A stretch of DNA of 64,000 nucleotides from Arenibacter certesii DSM 19833. GTDB taxonomy: Bacteria; Bacteroidota; Bacteroidia; Flavobacteriales; Flavobacteriaceae. Numbering within the stretch: position 1 is the stretch's first letter; each line of letters opens with the position of its first letter. The stretch lies in NCBI RefSeq assembly GCF_000429545.1, contig NZ_AUCB01000010.1, positions 62,001 to 126,000 of the forward strand. Reading direction: 5' to 3'. A program made the position numbers and the translations under genes. This document shows positions 17,097-26,917 of this stretch, in pieces. The notes under the pieces are model-generated. The model searched no databases and was not told the origin of the DNA. It saw only the letters and a list, made by a program, of their open reading frames with translations.

Positions 17097-17651
17097 TTAA
17101 TTCATTTTAAAATGCTTCACATCTTTTTCCGTAACTCCGATAGCATTCATAACGGCATTAATATTCGATTTATCCATTTTGGAAGATAAATTTACATCGG
17201 CAGGAATAATCAGCACTCTAAATATCTGATTTGTTACAAGGCTTTGCGCAACAGAAGCAGCGTCAAAATCTGGTTCAACATAAATGGAATAGTCATTTTG
17301 GGTAAAGTCGAAATTGTAATAAAGAAGGCCTAGATCGGTAAAGAAAGGCTGAGGAAGCTGTCTCCAAACGTCAAGGCTATTATCTACTTCTTCTAATCTA
17401 TAGACCAAAATAGCGTCGTTTTGAAAGAGCTCTATGTTGTGTGCAGAAAATGCTTCGTTAAATACGTAGGTGTTATTACTGGCATTATAAGTTAGGTCCA
17501 CGTCTATTTCAAAAACGAGTGCTTCAAAAATAGAACCATCAATACCATCCTTTCCATCCTTTCCATCAAAACCTGGAGGGCCAGCTGGTCCTTCACAGGC
17601 CATAAAAAATAATGCTAAAAATGTTCCAAGAAGAATGCTGAATTTTTTCAT
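17097..17651 (-). CDS. lipoprotein with a short collagen-like stretch
   Basis: The protein has 184 residues from the ATG at 17649-17651; a longer reading would add 23 residues upstream of the signal peptide. The signal MKKFSILLGTFLALFFMAC has a lipobox with Cys near residue 19. Directly after it come six or so Gly-X-Y triplets, GPAGPPGFDGKDGKDGIDGS, then a domain of about 140 residues with no family I recognise. Several flavobacterial surface lipoproteins have this layout. A spacer or stalk role for the Gly-X-Y part is inference. Confidence 0.75.
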   Translation of the reverse strand: MKKFSILLGTFLALFFMACEGPAGPPGFDGKDGKDGIDGSIFEALVFEIDVDLTYNASNNTYVFNEAFSAHNIELFQNDAILVYRLEEVDNSLDVWRQLPQPFFTDLGLLYYNFDFTQNDYSIYVEPDFDAASVAQSLVTNQIFRVLIIPADVNLSSKMDKSNINAVMNAIGVTEKDVKHFKMN

Positions 17652-17797
17652 AATAATATTGTTAGGGTTAATTGTAATAAATATATGTTTCTTTAATAAT
17701 TGTTTCAAAAAGCGTTCCATTTTTTATATTTATACTTGCAAAGTAAGTATTTTATAATAAGTATACCGCAATGTGGATAGCGCTTGCCTAAGTTACT

Positions 17798-17805
17798 TAT
17801 ATTTG
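17798..17805 (+). promoter_or_regulatory. probable glgB -7 box
   Basis: TATATTTG matches TAnnTTTG 17 bp before the ATG at 17823. It lies inside the longer possible reading from 17784, which argues for the later start. Confidence 0.45.
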
Positions 17806-17822
17806 AACTAAATAATTCAATC

Positions 17823-19721
17823 ATGACCAAAGTAGTACCCCATAGTTTATTTTCCGATTTTGATATCGATTTGTTTAAATCGGGCAAGCACTTTAAGCTT
17901 TACGAGAAATTAGGCTCCCACGTAGTCGAGGTAGATGGAGTTAAAGGAACCTATTTTGCTGTTTGGGCTCCAACAGCAAGAACAGTGTCCGTTATTGGGG
18001 ATTTTAATGGTTGGAGCGATTCTGAGTATCAACTTTACGTGCGTTGGGATGGTAGTGGAATCTGGGAAGGATTTATTCCGGATCTGGTTGAAGGTACATT
18101 ATATAAATATCGTATCCATTCAAATAATCATGGGGTAGTTACTGAAAAGGCAGATCCCTTTGCCAAAAGTTGTGAGCATCCACCTAAGACTGCTTCCATA
18201 GTTTGGGATGCCTCTCATAATTGGAAAGATAAGGAGTGGATGGGAAGTAGAAAGGAAACGAACGCCTTAGATAAGCCATATGCAGTTTATGAAGTGCATT
18301 TGGGTTCTTGGAAAAGAAAATTCGATAACGAATTTATGTCCTATAGGGACTTAGCGGTAGATTTGGTAGCGTATGTAAAGGATATGAATTTTACCCATGT
18401 AGAATTTATGCCTATAATGGAATATCCCTATGATCCCTCTTGGGGATACCAGTTAACCGGCTATTTTGCGCCTACTTCACGATTTGGAAAGGCAGAGGAT
18501 TTTAAATTTTTGGTAGATACCTTGCACCAAAATAATATAGGAGTGATCTTGGATTGGGTACCATCCCATTTTCCTGAAGATGCCCACGGATTGGGGTTTT
18601 TTGATGGTTCCCACCTTTATGAACATCCAGATAGGAGGAGAGGGTATCATCCAGATTGGAAGAGCCTAATCTTTAATTATGGACGTAATGAGGTGCGGGC
18701 ATTTTTAATTAGTAATGCCATGTATTGGTTAGACCATTATCATATTGATGGTCTTAGGGTAGATGCCGTGGCCTCTATGCTCTATTTAGATTATTCTAGG
18801 GAAGAAGGGGAGTGGGAACCCAATATATACGGAAATAATGAAAACTTGGAAGCTATTTCCTTTATTCGCGAATTAAACGAAACTGTATATTCTAATTTTG
18901 AAGGCATTCAGATGATTGCCGAAGAGTCTACCTCTTTTTCTATGGTTTCCAAGCCTGTAAATATGGGCGGATTGGGTTTTGGGATGAAATGGATGATGGG
19001 ATGGATGCACGATACCTTGGAGTACTTTAAAAAAGACCCTTTGTATAGAAAATTCCATCAAAACGACCTTACCTTTAGTGCTACCTACGCCTTTACGGAG
19101 AACTTTATGCTCCCTTTCTCACATGATGAGGTGGTGTATGGCAAACAATCGCTGCTATATAGAATGCCTGGGGATGAATGGCAGCGTTTTGCAAATTTGA
19201 GGTTACTATTTGGATATATGTACACCCACCCTGGAGCTAATCTGATTTTTATGGGAGGAGAATTTGGGCAATCTTCCGAATGGGATTTTCAGAACAGCTT
19301 GGATTGGCATCTGTTGGAATTTGATTTTCATAAAGGCATACAAAACTTGGTAAGAGATTTAAATACACTATATAAAGAATATCCTGCTCTTCACGAGAAG
19401 CAATTTAGTGCCGAAGGATTTCAATGGATCGATTATGGGGATCACGAAAATTCGGTATTGACCTATATCAGAAAAGGTCACGATACTAAGAAGGATATTT
19501 ATATCGCTTGTAACTTTACGCCTAACCCTAAGAAGAAATATAGAATAGGGATACCCATAACTGGGTCCTTGAAAGAAATATTTAATAGTGATGCCCTAAA
19601 ATATGGTGGTTCTGGACTAGAAAATGGGACGCTAAAAACTTCAAAAAATCCATGGCATGGCTATGAAAACTCTGTTGAGGTTTCCATTCCACCACTCGGT
19701 ATGGTTGTATTTTCACAATAA
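17823..19721 (+). CDS. glgB: 1,4-alpha-glucan branching enzyme
   Basis: GlgB makes alpha-1,6 branches in glycogen. From the ATG at 17823 the protein has 632 residues. The N-terminal CBM48 domain (about 30-120) shows YFAVWAPTARTVSVIGDFNGW. The GH13 barrel follows with DGLRVDAVASMLYLDY (nucleophile Asp about 312), AEEST (acid/base Glu about 367) and FSHDEVVYGK. The normal C-terminal beta domain ends the protein. The ATG is preferred over an upstream one because a -7 box sits between. A GH31 alpha-glucosidase gene follows 92 bp later. No glgA, glgC or glgP is in the window. Confidence 0.96.
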   Translation: MTKVVPHSLFSDFDIDLFKSGKHFKLYEKLGSHVVEVDGVKGTYFAVWAPTARTVSVIGDFNGWSDSEYQLYVRWDGSGIWEGFIPDLVEGTLYKYRIHSNNHGVVTEKADPFAKSCEHPPKTASIVWDASHNWKDKEWMGSRKETNALDKPYAVYEVHLGSWKRKFDNEFMSYRDLAVDLVAYVKDMNFTHVEFMPIMEYPYDPSWGYQLTGYFAPTSRFGKAEDFKFLVDTLHQNNIGVILDWVPSHFPEDAHGLGFFDGSHLYEHPDRRRGYHPDWKSLIFNYGRNEVRAFLISNAMYWLDHYHIDGLRVDAVASMLYLDYSREEGEWEPNIYGNNENLEAISFIRELNETVYSNFEGIQMIAEESTSFSMVSKPVNMGGLGFGMKWMMGWMHDTLEYFKKDPLYRKFHQNDLTFSATYAFTENFMLPFSHDEVVYGKQSLLYRMPGDEWQRFANLRLLFGYMYTHPGANLIFMGGEFGQSSEWDFQNSLDWHLLEFDFHKGIQNLVRDLNTLYKEYPALHEKQFSAEGFQWIDYGDHENSVLTYIRKGHDTKKDIYIACNFTPNPKKKYRIGIPITGSLKEIFNSDALKYGGSGLENGTLKTSKNPWHGYENSVEVSIPPLGMVVFSQ

Positions 19722-19813
19722 TGGGTTACTATTATGTTTTTACGGGCAAATATTTTATCATTTAATAAATAGAAAGGAATGTTCTTTTTTAGCGCTTCCA
19801 TAATCACACGTTC

Positions 19814-22213
19814 ATGATCACCAATACCGAACTAGAATACAAAGGAAATCTGTACCCCAATTCAATTGTTGGTTTTTATAGGGATACAGATAAATTATAC
19901 TTTACTACCCTTAACGGGGTTATACTTGAAGTTACTATTCTTCGTGATAGCGTTTTTAGGTTCAGATATGCCACTGAAAGTATCTTTGAGCCCGATTTTT
20001 CCTATGCCATTAGTGATAATGCCAGTCTTGGTTATAATCATTTAGAGGTAGAGGAAACCGAAACAGAGTATTTGGTGCACACCGCTAAACTTAAGTTGTT
20101 AGTAGATAAAAAGACCTTACGGACACAGATTTCAGATCTTACCGGTTTTATAATTTGTGAGGACGAACTTGGTTTTCATTGGGAAGAGAATTATGAATAT
20201 GGTGGTAATACTGTAAAAATGAGTAAAATAACCCAAGTTACGGAGAGCTTCTACGGCCTTGGGGATAAGGCAACCCACAGTAATTTAAAAGGAAAACGAG
20301 TAAGTAACTGGGTAACGGACCAATATGCCTACGGTAAGGACCAAGACCCGCTTTATAAAGCCATTCCATTTTTTATAGGACTACACCACGAACAGGCCTA
20401 TGGTATTTTCTTTGATAATACTTTTAAAACACAATTCGATTTTGCCCATGAACGTAGGAACGTAACCAGCTTTTGGGCAGACGGAGGGGAAATGAATTAC
20501 TATTTTTTCTATGGTCCCACATTTGCCCAGGTGGTTAAAGGTTATACTAATTTTACCGGCACTCCAGAGTTGCCACCAATGTGGGCAATGGGTTACCATC
20601 AGTCCAAATGGAGTTATTTTCCAGAAAGTAATGTTCGGGAATTGGCTGCAAAATTTAGAGAATTAAGGATCCCTTGCGATGGTCTTTATTTGGACATAGA
20701 TTATATGGACGGATTTAGATGTTTTACTTGGGATAAAAATCATTTTCCCGATCCTAAAAAAATGATTTCGGATTTGGAAAAAGACGGTTTTAAGACTGTG
20801 GTTATGATTGACCCAGGTATTAAGATCGATAAGGATTTTTGGGTCTACCAAGAAGGTATAGATAACGATTATTTCTGTAAGCGTGCCGATGGGGCTTATA
20901 TGAAAGGGAAAGTATGGCCTGGGGAATGTAATTTCCCCGATTTCACCAACCCAGCTGTTAGGGAATGGTGGGGCGGACTCTATAAGGAGATGTTTACGGA
21001 TATTGGAGTGCATGCGGTTTGGAATGATATGAACGAACCCGCAGTTATGGAAGTGCCTACCAAAACGGCCCCTTTAGATACAAGGCATAACTTTGATGGG
21101 CATCCCTGTTCACATCGTAAAGCCCATAATGTCTATGGGATGCAAATGGTGAGGGCTACTTATGAGGGAATTAAAAAGCATGTTTATCCTAAGAGGCCAT
21201 TTGTAATTACTAGGGCTGCTTATGCAGGTACACAAAGATATTCTTCCACTTGGACAGGAGATAATGTGGCCACTTGGGAACATCTGTGGATAGCCAATGT
21301 GCAGGTACAAAGGATGTGTATGAGTGGTTATTCCTTTGTCGGGTCAGATATCGGAGGCTTTGCAGAACACCCCAGTGGAGAACTTTTTGCAAGGTGGGTA
21401 CAATTAGGAGTGTTCCATCCTTTTTGTAGGGTGCATTCCAGTGGAGACCACGGCGATCAGGAACCTTGGTCTTTTGATAAGGAGGTAACTGATATTGTCC
21501 GAGAATTTATTGAGCTTCGCTATCAATTACTTCCCTATTTATATACCATGTTTTACAAATATTCTAAGGAAGGTATTCCAATGATAAAACCTTTAGTTTA
21601 TTTTGACCAAGCGGATCCCCAGACTCATTTTAGGACAGATGAGTTTATTTTTGGGGAACAGATTTTAATTTGTCCGGTACAGGAACCTAACGCTCAGGGG
21701 CGTAGAATGTATATTCCTAGAGGAACGTGGTATGATTATTGGACAGATGAGGTAGTGCAAGGAGGAATGGAAAAATGGATCGTTGCCGATTTGAGTAGAA
21801 TACCCGTATTTGTAAAAGAGGGCTCTATTATTCCAAAATATCCTGTACAGCAATATGTAGGAGAACTAGAGATAAAGGAGCTTGTTTTAGAAGTGTATTA
21901 TAAAAATGGGGTAGAAACTTCTATGGTTTACGAAGATGCACAGGATGGTTATGATTATAAGAAAGGAAGATATAGTCTCCGGAACTTTAACTTTAGGGGC
22001 AAAAAGGATGAGCTAATCATTCAGCAATATAAAGATGGGACTTATATTACTCCTTATGAAACTTTTGAAATAAATTTCCACGGACTTCCCTTTAAAATTA
22101 TGGAGGTATGGGTTGATAGTGAGTTAATTGATACAAAAGATCTTAAGTTGAATGAGAGCAACAATATTCATATCAGCAAAGATTTTACTGTTTTGCATAT
22201 TCTTGGGGTTTAA
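19814..22213 (+). CDS. GH31 family alpha-glucosidase
   Basis: The protein has 799 residues, a full-length GH31 enzyme without a signal peptide, so cytoplasmic. An N-terminal beta-sandwich (GH31_N) precedes the barrel. Catalytic motifs are WNDMNEPAVM (nucleophile Asp near residue 405) and TWTGDNVATWEHLW (acid/base Asp near 480). The GSDIGGF motif and the C-terminal beta domains are present. It probably releases glucose from alpha-linked glucans. Its position behind glgB points to glycogen or maltodextrin metabolism. Confidence 0.93.
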   Translation: MITNTELEYKGNLYPNSIVGFYRDTDKLYFTTLNGVILEVTILRDSVFRFRYATESIFEPDFSYAISDNASLGYNHLEVEETETEYLVHTAKLKLLVDKKTLRTQISDLTGFIICEDELGFHWEENYEYGGNTVKMSKITQVTESFYGLGDKATHSNLKGKRVSNWVTDQYAYGKDQDPLYKAIPFFIGLHHEQAYGIFFDNTFKTQFDFAHERRNVTSFWADGGEMNYYFFYGPTFAQVVKGYTNFTGTPELPPMWAMGYHQSKWSYFPESNVRELAAKFRELRIPCDGLYLDIDYMDGFRCFTWDKNHFPDPKKMISDLEKDGFKTVVMIDPGIKIDKDFWVYQEGIDNDYFCKRADGAYMKGKVWPGECNFPDFTNPAVREWWGGLYKEMFTDIGVHAVWNDMNEPAVMEVPTKTAPLDTRHNFDGHPCSHRKAHNVYGMQMVRATYEGIKKHVYPKRPFVITRAAYAGTQRYSSTWTGDNVATWEHLWIANVQVQRMCMSGYSFVGSDIGGFAEHPSGELFARWVQLGVFHPFCRVHSSGDHGDQEPWSFDKEVTDIVREFIELRYQLLPYLYTMFYKYSKEGIPMIKPLVYFDQADPQTHFRTDEFIFGEQILICPVQEPNAQGRRMYIPRGTWYDYWTDEVVQGGMEKWIVADLSRIPVFVKEGSIIPKYPVQQYVGELEIKELVLEVYYKNGVETSMVYEDAQDGYDYKKGRYSLRNFNFRGKKDELIIQQYKDGTYITPYETFEINFHGLPFKIMEVWVDSELIDTKDLKLNESNNIHISKDFTVLHILGV

Positions 22214-22249
22214 TTTTTTTGTAATTTTCGGCAATTAATACATAACAAA

Positions 22250-23056
22250 ATGAAAAAGGTAATACTAATAATAGCCGTGTTTTTTGGAGTATTGGCCTGT
22301 AAGACCAATCCATTTACAGGACAGAAAGTTTTAAACTTTTATGGAAACAGTCAGATTTTTCCAACTGCTTTTGCGCAGTATGATCAATTTTTAGGCGAAC
22401 ATAAAGTGGTCACTGGGACGGCAGACTCTAAAATGATTGTAAAAACGGGACAGCGAATTGCTGCTGCTGCAGAGCGTTGGTTAACAGCAAATGGGTATCC
22501 TGGTTATCTTAAAGATTATAAATGGGAATATAATTTAGTGGAGGATAAAACTGTAAACGCTTGGTGTATGCCGGGAGGTAAAATTGTTTTCTATACTGGA
22601 ATTCTTCCTATTTGTCAAACTGAAACAGGCATTGCCGTGGTTATGGGGCACGAAGTTGCCCATGCACTGGCTGATCATGGCGCCCAGCGTATGAGTGCGG
22701 GTACCTTACAGCAATTGGGTGCTGTAGCTGGGAATATAGCTATTCAGGATCCAGAAAAATTAAATCTGTTCAATCAAGCGTATGCGGTTGGATCTCAGGT
22801 AGGGGTTATGCTTCCTTTTAGTAGAGGTCACGAGACGGAAGCAGACCGTATTGGTTTGCAGATTATGGCCATTGCAGGTTACAATCCGGATGAAGCAGCG
22901 GAATTATGGAAGCGAATGAAGGCACAAGGAGGAGCAGCTCCACCAGAATTTTTAAGTACGCACCCTTCAAATGAAACTAGAATTCAAAACTTGACAGAGT
23001 GGGCACCTTTGGCTAAACAAGAGGCCGCTAAATTTGGGGTTACAAGTTTTCAATAG
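22250..23056 (+). CDS. M48 family metallopeptidase, lipoprotein
   Basis: The protein has 268 residues. The signal peptide ends GVLAC (Cys about residue 17). The zinc motif GHEVAHALADHG lies near residue 133 and the third ligand Glu in HETEADRIGLQIMA near 200. A C-terminal STHPSNETRI motif is typical of the LoiP/YcaL-type periplasmic M48 peptidases that clear misassembled outer-membrane proteins. It lies 36 bp after the GH31 gene but has its own leader. A clear terminator follows. Confidence 0.92.
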   Translation: MKKVILIIAVFFGVLACKTNPFTGQKVLNFYGNSQIFPTAFAQYDQFLGEHKVVTGTADSKMIVKTGQRIAAAAERWLTANGYPGYLKDYKWEYNLVEDKTVNAWCMPGGKIVFYTGILPICQTETGIAVVMGHEVAHALADHGAQRMSAGTLQQLGAVAGNIAIQDPEKLNLFNQAYAVGSQVGVMLPFSRGHETEADRIGLQIMAIAGYNPDEAAELWKRMKAQGGAAPPEFLSTHPSNETRIQNLTEWAPLAKQEAAKFGVTSFQ

Positions 23057-23096
23057 ATAAAGGAAGATGTATAATATTGATAGATAAATAATGAGG

Positions 23097-23122
23097 AGCC
23101 GTTCTTTGGAACGGCTTTTTTT
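23097..23122 (+). terminator. intrinsic terminator after the M48 gene
   Basis: AGCCGTTC (23097-23104) pairs with GAACGGCT (23109-23116) around TTTG and is followed by a run of T. Confidence 0.9.
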
Positions 23123-23131
23123 ATATTAGGT

Positions 23132-24460
23132 ATGGTAAAGCAACATGCAGCAAAGGGCAGTAGAAAATTGTTGAATGCTTGGGCATTTTATGATTGGGCA
23201 AACTCGGTTTATAGCCTAGTAATTACTTCGGCAATATTTCCCATTTTTTATGGGGCCTTGTTCCGAATGGCTGAAGTAGAAAAAGTAACGGTCTTTGGTG
23301 GTGAAATAGCGAGGGCTCCCTTAATTAGTTACGTAACGTCTGCCGCTTTTTTTTTTATAGCGGTGCTCACACCAATTGTATCTGGCATTGCGGATTATTT
23401 GGGCAATAAAAAGCTTTTCATGAAATTCTTCTGCTATCTGGGCGCACTCTCCTGCATTGGTCTGTATTGGTTTTCTTTAGAGCAAATCTACATGAGCTTA
23501 GCCTGTTATTTCTTTGGATTGGTGGGGTTTTGGATCAGCTTAGCTATAAATAACTCATACTTGCCAGATGTCGCCTTCCCAGAGCAACAAGATAAAATTA
23601 GTGCAAAAGGATTTTCTCTTGGATATGTGGGCAGCGTTCTTTTATTACTCTTTAACCTAGCAATGGTGATGAATCCAGATGTTTTTGGAATAGAATCTGA
23701 TGCAGGGGGAGTTGCAGAAGTGAAAGCGATGCGGTATTCTTTCCTTACCGTTGGGATTTGGTGGGTACTATTTGCCCAATACACCTTTTATTTTCTACCG
23801 CAAGGTTTTCGGAAAGAAGGAGAAAGGCAGAATATTGTCCTCAATGGCTTTAGGGAACTTAGGGGTGTTTGGCATCAATTGGGAAATCGGGTGAAATTGA
23901 AGCGTTATCTGGCAGCTTTTTTTGTATATAGTATGGCGGTACAAACGGTTATTCTGATTGCAACTTATTTTGGGGAAGAAGAAATAAAATGGGGTGGGGA
24001 CAGTGAACGAACCATGGGGCTTATTATTAGTATTCTCGTTATACAGTTGGTTGCCATTGCTGGAGCTACATTAACGGCTAGGATGTCTGGATGGCTGGGG
24101 AATATTAAGACCCTTATTATTATAAACCTGCTATGGATGGCAATATGCATATATGCATATTTTGTAGTTACCCCTACTGATTTCTATTTCGCTGCAGGAT
24201 GTGTAGGATTGGTGATGGGAGGGATACAGGCTCTTTCTCGTTCTACCTACTCTAAATTCCTTCCGGAAACTACGGACACCACTTCTTTTTTTAGTTTCTA
24301 TGATGTTGCCGAGAAAATTGGAATCGTTATAGGTACTTTTATCTACGGATATATAGCCCAAGTCACTGGTAGTATGCGAAATGCTCTTATATTTTTAGGG
24401 ATCTTCTTTCTGGTTGGCGCCCTTTTATTGACAAGGGTAAATAAGGTACAGAAGACTTAA
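23132..24460 (+). CDS. MFS transporter, UMF1/Atg22-like
   Basis: The protein has 442 residues and about twelve membrane segments. The N-terminal block LLNAWAFYDWANSVYSLVITSAIFP and the later QALSRSTYSKFLPETTDTTSFFSFYDVAEKIG are signatures of the UMF1 (Atg22-like) branch of the MFS. In yeast Atg22 exports amino acids from vacuoles; the bacterial substrate is unknown. The gene starts just 10 bp after the upstream terminator. Confidence 0.9.
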   Translation: MVKQHAAKGSRKLLNAWAFYDWANSVYSLVITSAIFPIFYGALFRMAEVEKVTVFGGEIARAPLISYVTSAAFFFIAVLTPIVSGIADYLGNKKLFMKFFCYLGALSCIGLYWFSLEQIYMSLACYFFGLVGFWISLAINNSYLPDVAFPEQQDKISAKGFSLGYVGSVLLLLFNLAMVMNPDVFGIESDAGGVAEVKAMRYSFLTVGIWWVLFAQYTFYFLPQGFRKEGERQNIVLNGFRELRGVWHQLGNRVKLKRYLAAFFVYSMAVQTVILIATYFGEEEIKWGGDSERTMGLIISILVIQLVAIAGATLTARMSGWLGNIKTLIIINLLWMAICIYAYFVVTPTDFYFAAGCVGLVMGGIQALSRSTYSKFLPETTDTTSFFSFYDVAEKIGIVIGTFIYGYIAQVTGSMRNALIFLGIFFLVGALLLTRVNKVQKT

Positions 24461-24506
24461 TAGTATTCTGTTATACAGTGCAAGAGGGGGTAGCTCATTC
24501 AGGAGA

Positions 24507-25601
24507 CTATTCCTTCTTTTTAAATGAAATACCCCCGTATTCACTGTTGATAACAACAGATTTTTCGCTGTTCTGGCTTCCGTAGTATCCCTTGTAAAAT
24601 GTCTTGCTAGATTTCTCATTGCTGACGTTTATGGTAAAGTCGTCCTTCCCACTTACCCCGGCGTAGGATGTTTGTATTTCAAAGTTAAAGTGATAGTCAG
24701 GAGCATAGCCCAGTTTAATCCCAGTATATGTTGTTCTTAATTGTAGGTTTCCAGCATCGGATGCCATTTCATGAATTTTGATGGAACCATAATTTGATTT
24801 AATATGTAAGTTTCCATGGACGCTGCCAAGAACTACATTAATATAATCTCCATTTCCCTTTACATTGGCTAGATTGCCAATCTCTAATTTGCCATAATCA
24901 CTTGTATAGGTGAGGTCTTCCATGCTTTCTACCTTAGTATTGGTGTAATCGGCCACAATAGTTAAATTGCCTGCACGCTCTATGGTAAATTCAGAATAAT
25001 CGGCATTTATAGTGCCGCTGTTCATATATCCTATTGTAGACCTAGAGGTGTAATCAAACGATAACTGATTGTTTCTTCCATAAAGTTCTCCTATTTCTAA
25101 TCTACCATAGTCGCAGCTAATATTCGCATGCCCATCTATTCTATTTAAAATTATGCTTCCATAGTCGTTACTAAGGTGAACACTATTCTTTACTGGAACC
25201 TTTATGGTATAATTAACCTGCATATTTATGTTGTTATTTTTGCCCCAACTCCAATTCCAATTGCTTTTGGATTGATTGAATACTGTGGTTGCGGCAACCA
25301 TGGAGTTGGTCGACTCAAAATCTATAGCTATATCATCTAATTTGCGTTGTACCTTTTCCTCATTGTCGCCCGTGGTCTTAACATGAACTTCGATTAGGAT
25401 ACCGTTTTCGTTCCAAGAGATGATGTTAAGGTTCCCGTAGCTGTTCTTTACTTTTAAAAGAGCATCATGGTTTACTGTATATTCTTTTTTAATCGTTTTT
25501 TCCTTAGTGTATTTTCCATCCGGTATTTCATCCGTTGCAAAGGTTAGAAAAGGGATTGCCAGTAATAACGCGATAATAGGTCTATGTAATACTGTTTTCA
25601 T
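24507..25601 (-). CDS. exported DUF4097-like (putative adhesin) repeat protein
   Basis: The protein has 364 residues with an N-terminal signal (about 1-22, ending FATDE). The rest is a run of short beta-strand repeats in which SDYG/NDYG/YG motifs recur every 20-25 residues (for example VHLSNDYGSIILNRIDGH and CDYGRLEIGELYG), typical of the DUF4097/DUF2807 beta-helix group. Its start overlaps the previous gene by 20 bp, in an operon with an ECF sigma factor. It is probably periplasmic or surface exposed. The adhesin label is a family name, not evidence. Confidence 0.85.
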   Translation of the reverse strand: MKTVLHRPIIALLLAIPFLTFATDEIPDGKYTKEKTIKKEYTVNHDALLKVKNSYGNLNIISWNENGILIEVHVKTTGDNEEKVQRKLDDIAIDFESTNSMVAATTVFNQSKSNWNWSWGKNNNINMQVNYTIKVPVKNSVHLSNDYGSIILNRIDGHANISCDYGRLEIGELYGRNNQLSFDYTSRSTIGYMNSGTINADYSEFTIERAGNLTIVADYTNTKVESMEDLTYTSDYGKLEIGNLANVKGNGDYINVVLGSVHGNLHIKSNYGSIKIHEMASDAGNLQLRTTYTGIKLGYAPDYHFNFEIQTSYAGVSGKDDFTINVSNEKSSKTFYKGYYGSQNSEKSVVINSEYGGISFKKKE

Positions 25602-26145
25602 TTTTATTTTCTTTTATTGTTTTCACTTCTTCTATTTGTAGCAAAACCTCATTTAGCAAATCTATTCTAATTTGAAAATTTCCAATCATAGCACTTAGGA
25701 TCAATTTGCTATTACCTCCATTTAAAAGGTCTTGTTCCATTTTTTGATAATCCTTCTCTAGGGTTCTGAGTTGAATCATAGTATCTGAAATTATCTTATC
25801 GGTTATCGGACTGTGCTCATTTTGTAGGAGTTTTATTTGCTCTTCTACTAAACCGGAAAAGTAATATTGGGTATTGGCAATCTCTGGGGAAATTCGGGAT
25901 ACTTGTTGTTCCACAGTGGTATTGGTGTTACTTAGGTTGTAGGTCAGGGTAAGTAGTACCAATAGGGCAGCGGCAATGGATAGCGATTTCCGCCATACCA
26001 ATTTACTTTTTGGCAAAGGTTTTTTTTGTGGTAGCGTTTCTAGTTTTGCCATAAAACGTTCCCGGTGGCCCTTTTGTGGTTCCTCCAGGTCTAATGTACC
26101 TTCAAGGTCCTCAAATAGTTTCTTTATATAGTGCTTATCCGTCAT
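25582..26145 (-). CDS. single-pass membrane protein, probable anti-sigma partner
   Basis: The protein has 187 residues. A cytoplasmic N-terminus (MTDKHYIKKLFEDLEGTLDL) precedes one transmembrane segment near residues 53-70, and a helical, charged extracytoplasmic part follows. The gene overlaps the sigma factor gene by 4 bp and the DUF4097 gene by 20 bp. Topology and position fit a membrane anti-sigma factor, although no zinc-binding HxxxCxxC motif is present. The role is an inference from context. Confidence 0.75.
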   Translation of the reverse strand: MTDKHYIKKLFEDLEGTLDLEEPQKGHRERFMAKLETLPQKKPLPKSKLVWRKSLSIAAALLVLLTLTYNLSNTNTTVEQQVSRISPEIANTQYYFSGLVEEQIKLLQNEHSPITDKIISDTMIQLRTLEKDYQKMEQDLLNGGNSKLILSAMIGNFQIRIDLLNEVLLQIEEVKTIKENKNENSIT

Positions 26146-26696
26146 AATGCTGAAGTTAATTTTTGTCTTAAGCTATTCTTGGCCCTAGAGATTATGGTTC
26201 TGCAATTGGCATAACTAATATGCATTATGTCACTAATCTCCTCATAATCCATTCCTTCTATCAAATGTAAGGTCAAGGCAATTCTATAATTGTCGTTCAA
26301 TAGCTTCATGCTTTCAATCACTTTTTTTGCCTTCGTATCATCAACTTCCATATCGGTAACATATCCCTCATTATCTTCTATTTTGTATAAAACGTGATCT
26401 ATATCAACCTCTTGTCTTTTGCATTGTTTTCGGTATTCTTGAATACTATTGTTGATAACAATTCTTTTTAACCACGCCCCAAAACTTACCTCGCCCTTAA
26501 ATGTTCCTAATTTTGTAAATGCACTTAAAAAAGATTCCTGCATAATATCTTCTGCAAGAGCGCTATCTTTTACAATTCTTTTGGAGATATTGTACATGCC
26601 TTTGTAATAGCGATCGTACACCTCCATTTGAGCAGAACGGTTCCCTTTTAAACACAGTTGTAACTGTGAATCAATATGTATCTTTACTTGGGCCAA
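26142..26696 (-). CDS. ECF-type RNA polymerase sigma factor
   Basis: The protein has 184 residues. Region 2 shows AEDIMQESFLSAFTKLGTF and FGAWLKRIVINNSIQEYRK. Region 4 shows LLNDNYRIALTLHLIEGMDYEEISDIMHIS with a following basic helix. It heads a three-gene minus-strand unit with a membrane protein and a DUF4097 protein, all overlapping. Such units usually sense cell-envelope state and the last gene may be both effector and target; this is inference. The two ECF factors in the window (see also 9829) have different partners. Confidence 0.93.
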   Translation of the reverse strand: MAQVKIHIDSQLQLCLKGNRSAQMEVYDRYYKGMYNISKRIVKDSALAEDIMQESFLSAFTKLGTFKGEVSFGAWLKRIVINNSIQEYRKQCKRQEVDIDHVLYKIEDNEGYVTDMEVDDTKAKKVIESMKLLNDNYRIALTLHLIEGMDYEEISDIMHISYANCRTIISRAKNSLRQKLTSAL

Positions 26697-26917
26697 AAAG
26701 AAATCTATTTTATTAAGAGATGGTGTAATTTAAGGTTTGTTACAGTTTATTTGTAAATAAATTATTTGTTGGCATAAGAATTGCCTAAATAGTATTAGTT
26801 GTAATTTGAATAATATGCTTTATTCCTATATGTTATAGGGTATGAGCTATTATTGAACGTTTAATTTAAAATATAGTTCTGTTTAAAATTAAGTGACAGA
26901 ATGACCGAAATAAAAAT

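Noticed and set aside
23345-23358. T10 run in the MFS gene as a slippage site
   Set aside because: It encodes a Phe run in a membrane segment; there is no structure around it and no known precedent for slippage in this family.
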